From positions 124,001 to 188,000 of the forward strand of contig NZ_QWET01000001.1 in NCBI RefSeq assembly GCF_003573545.1: a DNA stretch of 64,000 nt, in the 5' to 3' direction. Positions 41,804 through 50,859 of this stretch are shown here, piece after piece. Positions within the stretch are counted from its first letter, which is position 1; each line of letters opens with the position of its first letter. The notes below the pieces were generated by a model that saw nothing but the letters and a program-made list of their open reading frames with translations, was not told the origin of the DNA and searched no databases. A program made the position numbers and the translations under genes. This DNA comes from Mariniphaga sediminis. Lineage in GTDB: Bacteria; Bacteroidota; Bacteroidia; Bacteroidales; Prolixibacteraceae.

Positions 41804-42742
41804 ATGACAGGCAGGGAATTAACCGATTTGCTCTCTCAATCGTATCGTCGCTGGCATCTGACAGGTACTCTGGAAAACGGCGTTATTGCTGCGCTGGATA
41901 TGGAAGGCAGACTGTTTACCGTTGTTAATAATAAAGTCATTAACCGGGTGGTGCCTTCTGCCATAAAAAACCGCTCCAATAAAAATGCCTATCAGAACCC
42001 CGGTGGCGATGCGCTCTGGCCTGCTCCGGAGGGGACTACACTGGGATACGAATATGCAACCGGCGCCTGGCGTGTGCCTCCGGCAATAACCGGGGCTGTT
42101 TGGGAAGTCGTATTGCAGGCAGAGAATCATTTTGTTATAAGGGCAGAGATAGATCTCATAAATAATTACCAGGCAGGGATTCCCTGCGAATTTGAGCGCC
42201 ATGTCAAAATGGATAGCGGTGATAATTTTGTTACCCAGCATGTAACTGAAGTCATTCGCTATATTGGTGGGAAGACTCTCCGTAATGGAGAGTTTTCACT
42301 GGCGCCCTGGTCACTTTGCCAGTTCGATTCCGGGAAAAACGGAAAAGTAACCTTACCCCCTCCTGAAAAGAGGGATGTTTGGGACATGTACGGGCCGTCC
42401 GGTTCTCAACGCCGTTTAACCAACGGAGTGTACGTTGTGAAAACTGAAACGAAAGACCGGTTTCAACTGGGGATGAGTCCGAAAGTTCCCTGGATTGAAT
42501 ATACGCTGGAGAATCAGTTCCGGGTGAAACGTTATGCCGGAGAATTAGCCAATGGTCAGTCTTATATTGATATTGCCGATTCTCCTCCGGATCAGTTACC
42601 CTCGTCCAGAGGGGTCAGTTTAAGTGTTTATTGCGATCCATCCGGTTTTATGGAAATTGAAGCATGCGGCGGTTGTTCGGAGGAACTGGCACCGGGGACT
42701 GAACTTCGGGTCGGGATAACTACTGAATATGTAATGGTTTAA
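41804..42742 (+). CDS. Uncharacterised mutarotase-fold-like protein
   Basis: 312 residues, no signal peptide, 7 bp after the creatininase-family gene. The sequence is beta-rich with an opening GVIAALDMEGRLFTVVNN, a central GGDALWPAPEGTTLGYEYA, and late SPKVPWIEYTLENQFRVKRY. The layout (strand-turn repeats with a WPAPEG loop) resembles galactose-mutarotase-like sandwiches of the DUF6786 type, but family membership is uncertain. It may bind or anomerise the sugar handled by its neighbours. No catalytic histidine pair like that in GalM can be named. Confidence 0.55.
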   Translation: MTGRELTDLLSQSYRRWHLTGTLENGVIAALDMEGRLFTVVNNKVINRVVPSAIKNRSNKNAYQNPGGDALWPAPEGTTLGYEYATGAWRVPPAITGAVWEVVLQAENHFVIRAEIDLINNYQAGIPCEFERHVKMDSGDNFVTQHVTEVIRYIGGKTLRNGEFSLAPWSLCQFDSGKNGKVTLPPPEKRDVWDMYGPSGSQRRLTNGVYVVKTETKDRFQLGMSPKVPWIEYTLENQFRVKRYAGELANGQSYIDIADSPPDQLPSSRGVSLSVYCDPSGFMEIEACGGCSEELAPGTELRVGITTEYVMV

Positions 42743-42774
42743 ATAAGAACAGAATATTTATTATCTACTTTGTT

Positions 42775-43989
42775 ATGAATTCTAATAAAAAGAACATAAT
42801 TGTCCCAATGCTTTTGATCGGGGCCATGTATGCAGTGCTGGGCTTTGCCCTTGGGATTAATGCCTTTTTTATCCCCTTTGTGAAGGAGGCCTTTAACATT
42901 TCAACCGCTGAGTCATATCTTATTATGACGGCTACCTTTTCCGCTTTTGTTGTCTTCGGGGCTTTTTCCGGCGGAATACTCAAAAAAGCAGGATATAAAG
43001 GAGGAATGGTCATTGCCTTTGTACTTATGGCAATAGGTTTTTTCCTGATAACACCCGCGGCCCGCTCCATCAGTTTCCCCATGTTGTTGCTGGCATTGTT
43101 TATAAGCGGGCTGGGGCAGGCCCTTTTGACAGGCGCTGTTAATACGTACGTTTCGATAATTGGTCCGGAAGAAAGTGCTGCCAAACGAATAGCCCTGATG
43201 GGTATTTGCAACAAAACATTTTATGCTGTAGCGTCGCTGATGCTTGCTGTATTTATGGATTTGGCCAATGTGCGAATTGAGGATACCATTCTTCCGTTTT
43301 ATATTATTACAGGTGTTTTACTGGTTATGGGGCTTTTCTATTATTTTTCTCCCCTTCCCGAAATCAAGGCGGTTGGTGAGGACGATGACGGAGAGGATAT
43401 CCCGGAAAATTCAACATATTCCAGGTCAAAAACAAGTATCTTCCAGTTTCCGCATTTGTTACTGGGAGTTGTTGCCATTTTTTTTGTTATTGGATTGGAA
43501 ACGGTGGCCCTTGGTACGATTAACGATTATGCCACAATCCTTCATTTAGCTTCACCGGAGAATTATATCTGGCTGGTATCAGCAGGTATGGTTATCGGTT
43601 ATTCGCTGGGGGTACTGCTTATTCCAAAGTATGTGAGTCAGGGACAGGCTTTGCTGTTCTCCACTGTCTCCGGTATTTTAGTTACTTTAGCCATTATTAT
43701 GGTGCCGGAAAGTGTGTCAATCTATCTTGTTGCCTTTTTGGGTCTGGCCAATGCCATGATGTGGCCGGCAGTATGGCCACTGGCTATAGCCGATCTGGGA
43801 AAATTTACAAAAATGGGCAGTTCGTTGCTGGTAACCGGGATTATTGGCGGTGCATTTCTTCCTTTGTTGTTTGGGTATGTGGCCGAACAGGCATCGTATC
43901 AGAATGCTTATCTTGTTTGTTTGCCGGCCTACCTGTACATAATTTATTATGCATTGTCAGGATGCAAAATAAGAACTAATATCAATTGA
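42775..43989 (+). CDS. MFS sugar permease, FucP/GluP-like
   Basis: 404 residues with twelve predicted helices. GFALGINAFFIPFVKEAFNI at the start, a ILKKAGYKGGMVIAFVLMAI loop and GLGQALLTGAVNTYVSIIGP follow the FHS-family pattern of fucose and glucose/galactose symporters, including the KRIALMGICNKTFYAVASL segment. It should import a sugar with protons. It is 32 bp behind the previous gene and closes the cytoplasmic part of this block. It differs clearly from the FucP-like protein at 8254, so the two probably carry different sugars. Confidence 0.9.
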   Translation: MNSNKKNIIVPMLLIGAMYAVLGFALGINAFFIPFVKEAFNISTAESYLIMTATFSAFVVFGAFSGGILKKAGYKGGMVIAFVLMAIGFFLITPAARSISFPMLLLALFISGLGQALLTGAVNTYVSIIGPEESAAKRIALMGICNKTFYAVASLMLAVFMDLANVRIEDTILPFYIITGVLLVMGLFYYFSPLPEIKAVGEDDDGEDIPENSTYSRSKTSIFQFPHLLLGVVAIFFVIGLETVALGTINDYATILHLASPENYIWLVSAGMVIGYSLGVLLIPKYVSQGQALLFSTVSGILVTLAIIMVPESVSIYLVAFLGLANAMMWPAVWPLAIADLGKFTKMGSSLLVTGIIGGAFLPLLFGYVAEQASYQNAYLVCLPAYLYIIYYALSGCKIRTNIN

Positions 43990-43998
43990 ATTTGATGG

Positions 43999-44120
43999 TG
44001 AGCCTTAAATTGTTTTGATTATTTTGGGTTTAGGCAAGGCAAAAAATTGAGGCATAGCCATAGCTACGGCGATATTTTTTAACGAAGCATAAACTCAAAA
44101 GAACGGAAGAATAAGGCTCA
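43999..44120. repeat. Long imperfect palindromic element (about 120 bp)
   Basis: Ends are complementary (TGAGCCTTA at 43999-44007, TAAGGCTCA at 44112-44120). Inside, TTTTGGGTTTA and TAAACTCAAAA pair with one mismatch, and the centre GCCATAGCTACGGC is nearly self-complementary. The whole can fold as one long hairpin. It has no coding capacity and looks like a small mobile or dispersed element between the permease and oxidoreductase genes. Confidence 0.6.
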
Positions 44121-44165
44121 GGGTCATGTTTAATTGGTATAAAACGGATAAGTAACTAAAAACGA

Positions 44166-45590
44166 ATGGACAATAAAGATAATCAGGCCACAACCACCCG
44201 AAGAAACTTCATCAAAGCAGCCGCAGTTGCCGGTGCCGGTATTATGATTTTACCGCGGTGTACGTTAGGCGGCAAAGGATTTGTTCCGCCCAGCGATAAG
44301 ATTAACATTGCCCTTGTTGGGGCAGGAGACATATCCATGCATCACCTGAATGAGGTCTTTAAATATGACGATGTACAAATAATTAGCATTGCAGACCCTG
44401 CCGAATACTGGGATAACAAAGTTCTCAACAAGCAGGAAAGCGGCCGGAGGCCAAGGAAGAAACTCATAGAAAGTCATTATGCCCAGAAAACGCCCAACTA
44501 CAAAATAACAGAATATGAGGATTTCCGGGTAATGCTCGAAAAAGATTCGGCCATTGATGCTGTCATCTGCTGCTCCCCGGATAATACCCATGCGCATATT
44601 TCTATTCTTTCGATGCGGGCAGGCAAACATGTGTACTGCCAAAAACCACTGACGCATAATATCTGGGAAGCCCGGAAAGTGCGTGAAGTTGCCCGGGAGA
44701 CGGGGCTGGCTACCCAGATGGGCAACCAGTTGCATGCCCTGGATACCATCCGGCAAACGGTTGAATACCTTCGTTCCGGTGTTATCGGGACAGTCCACGA
44801 CGCTTATTCATGGGTAGGGGCCACAAGGTACTGGAAAGGGATTTCAGGTTATCCAACCGAAAAGATGAAAGTTCCCCGGGGGTTTAACTGGGATGTATGG
44901 CTTGGCCCCACAAGTTTCCGTCCTTACCATAGCGCTTATACTCCTTTTACCTGGCGTGATTTCTGGGATTTTGGGAATGGGGCGCTGGGAGATTTCGGGT
45001 GCCATGACATGGATGCAGCAACCTGGGCATTCGGTTTGGATTCGCCCGAGAGTGTGCAGGTATTTCCTGCCGGGAACAGGGGGAGCAGTGAAATGACCCC
45101 TTACGGAGAAATAGGGCATTACTATTTTGGGGGGAATGATAAACGTTCCCCGATAAAACTAACCTGGTTCTCAGGCGGTCTGCTGCCGGAGCATCCGGCC
45201 GCTTTGCCGCGGGATGTTAAGCTAAATAAGTCCAGGGGGGCTATGTTTATTGGCGATAAGGGGCTTATCCTTACCAATGGAGGGGCCAGTGGCGCCCCGG
45301 AGATATTTCCAAAAAGTTTGCGTGAATCTTTTACCCCTCCACCAGAGTCTCTACCCCGTTCCAAAGGGCACCATCGCGAGTGGTTTGATGCCATAAAAGG
45401 CGGGGAGATGCCGTTGTCGAACTTTGAATATGCATCCAAACTCACCGAGATAACCCTTTTGGGGGTATTGTCGTTACGGTTGGGAGGAGAAAAAATCCTT
45501 TGGGATAAGGAAAATATGAAAGCGATTGGGTTACCCGAAGCGGACCAAATTATAAAGGAACCCGTAAGACAAGGTTGGGAAATGTGTTAG
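44166..45590 (+). CDS. Tat-exported Gfo/Idh/MocA-family oxidoreductase
   Basis: 474 residues. A twin-arginine leader (TRRNFIKAAAVAGAGIM) ends near residue 35 and IALVGAGDISMHHL is the Rossmann motif. HVYCQKPLTHNIWEARKVRE holds the QKP version of the catalytic EKP loop, and the substrate domain has WVGATRYWKG and WRDFWDFGNGALGDFGCHDMD. This branch, common in Bacteroidota and Planctomycetota, often sits beside DUF1080 proteins; such pairs oxidise C3 of a glycoside and then cleave the 3-keto product. The DUF1080 gene here begins 196 bp downstream. Confidence 0.9.
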   Translation: MDNKDNQATTTRRNFIKAAAVAGAGIMILPRCTLGGKGFVPPSDKINIALVGAGDISMHHLNEVFKYDDVQIISIADPAEYWDNKVLNKQESGRRPRKKLIESHYAQKTPNYKITEYEDFRVMLEKDSAIDAVICCSPDNTHAHISILSMRAGKHVYCQKPLTHNIWEARKVREVARETGLATQMGNQLHALDTIRQTVEYLRSGVIGTVHDAYSWVGATRYWKGISGYPTEKMKVPRGFNWDVWLGPTSFRPYHSAYTPFTWRDFWDFGNGALGDFGCHDMDAATWAFGLDSPESVQVFPAGNRGSSEMTPYGEIGHYYFGGNDKRSPIKLTWFSGGLLPEHPAALPRDVKLNKSRGAMFIGDKGLILTNGGASGAPEIFPKSLRESFTPPPESLPRSKGHHREWFDAIKGGEMPLSNFEYASKLTEITLLGVLSLRLGGEKILWDKENMKAIGLPEADQIIKEPVRQGWEMC

Positions 45591-45786
45591 TTCCGGTTGT
45601 TATCCTGTTGCGCCTGAATCGGAATAGACTCAGGAACATGTTGCCGGAAGGTGAATGGGAAAAGAAATTAAAGTGTAAATTTGAGTAGTATAAAATGAGC
45701 ATAAGTAAATAATTAACACGGGAGTAATAATTGAAAACTCATGTGAATTCCATCTGTTATCATAAAAAAAATAAAATTTTAAACGA

Positions 45787-46617
45787 ATGAAACTGTCAAT
45801 TTCTTTGATTATCGCCGCCACTTTATTGCTGACGGTTAGTGTGGCCAAAACAAATGCTTCTGAGCCTTCTGGACGTATAAGCGCTGCTTCCGGTGAGAAG
45901 GCAAAACTAAAATTGTTCAATGGTAAAAACCTGGAGGGTTGGTACACTTTTATAAAGGGCAAAGGGAAAAATATGGATCCCAATGAAGTGTTTACAGTCC
46001 GGAATGGGGTAATAGCGATCTCTGGTGAGGAATATGGTTGTATTACTACAAACGAAGAATTTGAAAACTACAAACTTGTTGTTGAGTTTAAATGGGGCGA
46101 AAATACCCATGCTCCCCGGCTTGAGAAAACCAGGGATAGCGGCATTCTTTTGCACTCAATAGGTGAAGATGGTGGTTATAGCGGAATATGGATGCATTCA
46201 ATCGAATGTCAGGTAATTGAAGGGGGAACCGGCGATATCATTGTTGTTGGCGACGGATCGCCCAATTTTGCTGTTACCTGTCCGGTTGCTTCAGAAAAAC
46301 AGGGTAATTCGTATGTTTTTAATCCTGAAGGCGAACCCGTTACTGTACACCAGGGAAGGATAAACTGGTACGGACGTGATCCGAACTGGAAAGATGAAAA
46401 GGGCTTCAGGGGAGCTAACGATGTGGAAAAACCTGTGGGCAAATGGAATAAGATTGAATGTATTGTAAAGGGAAAAGAGATCAAGATATACCTTAACAAT
46501 AAACTGGTAAATCATGCATTCGATGTAAAACCCAGTAAAGGACGGATTCAGATACAATCTGAAGGGGCAGAAATATTTTACAGAAAGGTGGAACTGACAT
46601 TATTGCCAGCTGAATAA
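45787..46617 (+). CDS. Exported DUF1080 (3-keto-disaccharide hydrolase) protein
   Basis: 276 residues. A signal peptide (1-24, ending TNA) precedes the family start KLFNGKNLEGWYTFI, a VRNGVIAISGEEYGCITTNE segment, DSGILLHSIGEDGGY and the conserved SIECQVIEGGTGDIIVVGDG. It ends in the RKVELTLLP strand. DUF1080 (PF06439) members include hydrolases of 3-keto-glycosides in oxidation-elimination pathways. The upstream exported oxidoreductase could make the keto substrate. About 49 bp separate it from the next gene. Confidence 0.88.
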   Translation: MKLSISLIIAATLLLTVSVAKTNASEPSGRISAASGEKAKLKLFNGKNLEGWYTFIKGKGKNMDPNEVFTVRNGVIAISGEEYGCITTNEEFENYKLVVEFKWGENTHAPRLEKTRDSGILLHSIGEDGGYSGIWMHSIECQVIEGGTGDIIVVGDGSPNFAVTCPVASEKQGNSYVFNPEGEPVTVHQGRINWYGRDPNWKDEKGFRGANDVEKPVGKWNKIECIVKGKEIKIYLNNKLVNHAFDVKPSKGRIQIQSEGAEIFYRKVELTLLPAE

Positions 46618-46666
46618 GCCCCCGTTACATTATACAAAGGAAGTGGTGAATCAACGCATAATTTTT

Positions 46667-49597
46667 ATGGAGAAAAGAAGTTTTTATGCCCGGTATCTGC
46701 ACCTTGTTATGCTGCTTCTGGCAGTCATCTTAGCAAGCTGCGGGAGAGAAGGAATTGTTTTTGAAAATGAATATTTCAGATATGAAATTACTCCGGAGGG
46801 AAAAAACCTTCATTTTATTGATAAGCAAAATAATGCAGATTATTTGAAAGATGATGGCATATCTTATTGCGCTTCAGTGAAAAAGGAAGGCAGGGAATAT
46901 AACGTAACCGGAATAGCCCTTGAAGGGGAAATATTGAAATTGAATTTTGACGAAGCGGGGGTATCCGCCGAACTTTTGGTTACAAAAGCGAAAGATCACA
47001 TTAACTTTAAAGTAAAAAACGTAACAGGCGATCCATGGTCACTGACTTTTATGAATGTGCCTCTTAGTTTGGAGGGGATGTCGTATGAACCATTTGGGGC
47101 CTGCTTGTTGGCAATGAACCTAAATACCCATGTTGTTCAGCTTCCTGCCCTGCAAACCCTTATGAAGGCAACCTGTTATTCCCGTTTGGGAATGGAAGGA
47201 GCTGAAATTTCCATGCTGGGATTGCCCCAAAAGATGGTGTTGCCCGCCATCAGGGACATTGTAAAAGGTGCAGAAGGTATTCCCTTTTCTGATCAGGGAG
47301 GAGCCTGGGCGCAAATGGCAAAAGAAGGCTTTGGTTCATACCTGATGAGCGGGGGAGGACGCCTGACCGAGGAAACAGTAGATGAGTGGATTGAATCATG
47401 CAAAAGTTTAGGATTTAATCAGATTGATAACCATGGAGGAGGTGCCTTCTTTAAATTTGGCAGCTTTGAACTGAATAAAGAAAAGTATCCTGACGGGTGG
47501 GAATCTTTTAAAAGAATAAATGAAAAGCTTCATGAAGCCGGAATTTCATCCATCTTACATACCTATTCATTCTTTATTGATAAAAATTCGAATATAGTAA
47601 CACCGGTGCCCAATGAAGGGCTTGGTTACTTTGAGGGCTTTACCCTTGCCGCCCCTGTTGATGCCGGTGCCGATGAAATTATTGTTAACGAGTCAACCGC
47701 TGATGTTTCAACCACAACCGGTTTTTGGGTAAGAAACAGCACTACGCTCAGAATTGGGAACGAGCTTATCGAATTTACAGGCGTAACCAAATCTCCGCCA
47801 TATAAGTTTACCGGTTGTAAAAGAGGGGCGTTGGGCACCCAGGCCCTGGAGCATCCGGCAAATGAGAAGGCTTTTCACCTGATGGAGATGTTTGGAAGAT
47901 TTGTTCCCGGAGAAGATACCGAGCTTTTCACGGATATCGCCAAACGAACAGCCCAAATAGTCGATGAATGTAAATTCGACGGCATCTATTTCGATGCAGC
48001 CGACGGAAGTGACCTTTGGGGAGGCGAGGAATTTTACTGGCACTATGGGCCTAAGTTTGTTTTTGAAGTGGCCCAAAATCTTAAAAAACCGGTAGGTATG
48101 GAAATGGCAGGTATGACGCATCTCTGGTGGCACTACCGATCACGATGGCAGGCGTGGGATTCGCCGGTCAGAGGGTACAAACGGTTTGTGGATATTCACC
48201 TGGCCTCAATTAAATCTGATACCTATAAACACGGGGAATTTATGGGACATACTCCTGTGATTGATAAACTGGCAAGAGCCGAGCACAGCCCTCTAATGCT
48301 TCCGTTGTTTTTGGGGTGGTGGAGAAATTATCCGTGGACTGCTTCTCCCCAGGTTGAGATGACTCATACCGATGATATTGAATATTTGTGCAGCAAGATG
48401 ATTGGGAACAACGCAGGCCTTTGTGTGCAGGGGAGTGTTGATAAGAAAGCAGTTGAAGATGTTCCCCTCCTGGGGCAGTTGCATGCCATTATCAGACAAT
48501 ACGAAGAGTTAAGGCACAAGAAATATTTCCCAGACAGCATTCGAACCATTTTGCGTGAACCGGGGAAGGATTTTACCCTGTTTCAGGAACAAAACGGAGA
48601 CTGGAATTTTAAACCTGTCGTTTATAATGAACATAAAGTAACCGGGCTGAGCGATGGTTCCGGTAGCTGGACTGTACAGAATGAGTTTTTCCAGCAGTCC
48701 CTGAAACTGAGGATTCAGCCGTTGATGTCGGTAAAGCCTTTTGATGATCCTTCGAATATTTTGTTAACAGAATATGCAGCCAATGAATTCAGTAACGAAG
48801 GGAACGCCACGGGCGTGACAGGAGAAGTCACCACCTCGGATGACCTTCCTGAAAATGCCGGCGCTGCAATTAATTTCTCCGCACGGAGTTCCGGGGCTTC
48901 CCCCAGGGAGGGAGCATGGATAAAGATGGAGAAACAGTTTACCCCGTTGATTGATCTGGAGAACAATCAGGCGCTTGGGGTCTGGATAAAAGGGGATGGC
49001 AACGGACAGCTGCTTAACCTCAGAACCGGAAATCCAAAACATATTGGATATGCCGGCGTCAGAGGCGATCATTTTATTGATATCGACTTTACTGGCTGGA
49101 AGTATTTTGAACTGGTCGAAGTTGAGTCGGAAAGATTTAGTGATTATATATGGGAAACACATGTGGAAACCCGGGAAATTCCTGAAGGTTTTAATGTGTA
49201 TAACTCCTATAAGGGGACTGTAAAAATGAGCAGTGTCGATAAGCTGCAATTGTGGTATAACAACCTGCCTGCCAACAAGAAAGTTAATTGTATAATTGGC
49301 CCGGTTAAAGCGTTACCCATGGTTCCGGTAACTATTGCCAACCCGGCCCTTACCATCAACGGGGAGACAATCGTTTTTCCCGTAGAAATGGAATCGGGAA
49401 TGTATCTGGAACTGGATTCCGACAATGTTTGCAGGTTATACAGTTCAAAAGGGAAAGTCCTGCAGGAAGTGCAATTACGTGATAAAATACCCGAATTGAA
49501 ACCGGGGAGCAATAACGTTTCGTTTTCCTGTGAAGGGACAGAAGGGGTCAGTTCGCGGGTGAAGGTTACGGTAATTGGCGAAGGAAAACCATTGTAA
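46667..49597 (+). CDS. Large lipoprotein TIM-barrel hydrolase-like protein with inserted beta module
   Basis: 976 residues from the ATG at 46667, which directly precedes a lipoprotein signal ending in VILASC; an in-frame GTG at 46643 is less likely. Order of parts follows the paralogue at 34552: N-terminal beta sandwich, start of a barrel with SLGFNQIDNHGGGAF, the inserted module (about 330-390) with LRIGNELIEFTG and PPYKFTGCKRGA (residue 377 on), then CKFDGIYFDAADGSDLWGGE. It has an extra C-terminal half with a carbohydrate-binding-like beta sandwich (about 690-860). A glycoside-hydrolase role fits the barrel and the exported location, but the family is uncharacterised. Confidence 0.75.
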   Translation: MEKRSFYARYLHLVMLLLAVILASCGREGIVFENEYFRYEITPEGKNLHFIDKQNNADYLKDDGISYCASVKKEGREYNVTGIALEGEILKLNFDEAGVSAELLVTKAKDHINFKVKNVTGDPWSLTFMNVPLSLEGMSYEPFGACLLAMNLNTHVVQLPALQTLMKATCYSRLGMEGAEISMLGLPQKMVLPAIRDIVKGAEGIPFSDQGGAWAQMAKEGFGSYLMSGGGRLTEETVDEWIESCKSLGFNQIDNHGGGAFFKFGSFELNKEKYPDGWESFKRINEKLHEAGISSILHTYSFFIDKNSNIVTPVPNEGLGYFEGFTLAAPVDAGADEIIVNESTADVSTTTGFWVRNSTTLRIGNELIEFTGVTKSPPYKFTGCKRGALGTQALEHPANEKAFHLMEMFGRFVPGEDTELFTDIAKRTAQIVDECKFDGIYFDAADGSDLWGGEEFYWHYGPKFVFEVAQNLKKPVGMEMAGMTHLWWHYRSRWQAWDSPVRGYKRFVDIHLASIKSDTYKHGEFMGHTPVIDKLARAEHSPLMLPLFLGWWRNYPWTASPQVEMTHTDDIEYLCSKMIGNNAGLCVQGSVDKKAVEDVPLLGQLHAIIRQYEELRHKKYFPDSIRTILREPGKDFTLFQEQNGDWNFKPVVYNEHKVTGLSDGSGSWTVQNEFFQQSLKLRIQPLMSVKPFDDPSNILLTEYAANEFSNEGNATGVTGEVTTSDDLPENAGAAINFSARSSGASPREGAWIKMEKQFTPLIDLENNQALGVWIKGDGNGQLLNLRTGNPKHIGYAGVRGDHFIDIDFTGWKYFELVEVESERFSDYIWETHVETREIPEGFNVYNSYKGTVKMSSVDKLQLWYNNLPANKKVNCIIGPVKALPMVPVTIANPALTINGETIVFPVEMESGMYLELDSDNVCRLYSSKGKVLQEVQLRDKIPELKPGSNNVSFSCEGTEGVSSRVKVTVIGEGKPL

Positions 49598-49607
49598 ATA
49601 AACAGAT

Positions 49608-50816
49608 ATGAGAGTCAGTCGTCGTGCGTTTTTTCGGAATGCCACAGCCGCAACGGGCGGAATTGTACTGTGCGGACTTCATGGCAACCTGGGGGCTTCA
49701 GCAGCTGTACCCAATTTAATAAAAATTGAAACGCCTTTTCATGGCGCTGTTTTAAACTCCCGGCATGGTGTAAAAGCCGGGGAAGGATTAAAAATTGAAG
49801 TACAGGGAGAGGCTCCTTTGAACGGAACTGTCACTGTAAATGGGGTACAGGCACGACGCGAGAAGACCAAATTTATGGCCGATGTCATTCTTCGCAATAC
49901 GGAAACCGAAATTACAGCCATTTCAAACGGAGTGTTTGGAACCAATAAACACACCATAAGAGTGGTATGGGATAAAAATTCATTCCCGCGCTATGGATTT
50001 GAAATAGACGACAACATATTCTTTTTTCGCGACATCGCAAAAGAAAAATATCGCTCGCTATTCGATTGTTTTTACCTGAAAGGATTGCGGAAACTGCATC
50101 AGAAGTATGGAACAAAAGTGTTGCTGAATATCTATTTTTCAGATGGGCAGGAATATACAAAGTCGCCTGAATTTACACTGGAGCAGTTTTCCGATCGGTA
50201 TAAAAGTGAATGGGAGGATAATGCCGATTGGCTGAAGCTGACGTTCCATGCCTGGGCTAACCTGCCCGACCGCCCGTATCAGGATGCCCCGGTCCAAAAG
50301 TTAACCAGTGACCTGGAGAAGGTGAGCGAGCAGATTATCCGTTTTGCCGGCGAGCAAACCTACACACCTCCCACCATTGTCCACTGGGGTATGATGCCGT
50401 CTCATGCCTATAAATCAATGGCTGAGAAAAACGTGAAAGTGTTACGCGGCTATTTTATTTCCAGAGAGAATGGTAAATGGGATGTTAACCATAATATGGA
50501 TGCTGTACGATCGGAATATATCTCACACCATCATCTCCTGAAAGATTTTGACAGTGGTATTGTGTTCTCGAAAATCCATCTGGTGTGCAATTCTACTCCG
50601 GTAGAAAAAATTGTTCCTACCCTGCAGCCCCTGTTAAACCACCCGCAAGGTGCGGAGATTTTGGATCTGATGACCCATGAACAGTATTTCTGGCCTTTTT
50701 ATGCGAATTATCTGCCCGATCATTTTGAACGGCTCGACAAAACTATCGGATGGGCAGCAGAACACGGTTACAAACCTGTTTTTTGGAACGACGGATTTCT
50801 GGGAGCGCCGGCATAA
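49608..50816 (+). CDS. Tat-exported polysaccharide-deacetylase-fold-like protein
   Basis: 402 residues, 10 bp after the previous stop. A twin-arginine leader (SRRAFFRNATAATGG) is followed by a small beta domain (about 45-120) and then a barrel with FEIDDNIFFFRDI, GTKVLLNIYFSDG and LTFHAWANLPDRPY, the sort of DD and H-x-W/H spacing seen in polysaccharide deacetylase-like barrels. DLMTHEQYFWPFY follows near the end. A metal-dependent deacetylase or related hydrolase is plausible; the metal triad is not certain. Exported like its neighbours. Confidence 0.6.
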   Translation: MRVSRRAFFRNATAATGGIVLCGLHGNLGASAAVPNLIKIETPFHGAVLNSRHGVKAGEGLKIEVQGEAPLNGTVTVNGVQARREKTKFMADVILRNTETEITAISNGVFGTNKHTIRVVWDKNSFPRYGFEIDDNIFFFRDIAKEKYRSLFDCFYLKGLRKLHQKYGTKVLLNIYFSDGQEYTKSPEFTLEQFSDRYKSEWEDNADWLKLTFHAWANLPDRPYQDAPVQKLTSDLEKVSEQIIRFAGEQTYTPPTIVHWGMMPSHAYKSMAEKNVKVLRGYFISRENGKWDVNHNMDAVRSEYISHHHLLKDFDSGIVFSKIHLVCNSTPVEKIVPTLQPLLNHPQGAEILDLMTHEQYFWPFYANYLPDHFERLDKTIGWAAEHGYKPVFWNDGFLGAPA

Positions 50817-50859
50817 GAACCGTCAGGTTCATTTATCATAACAAGTAAATGCAATAAAA

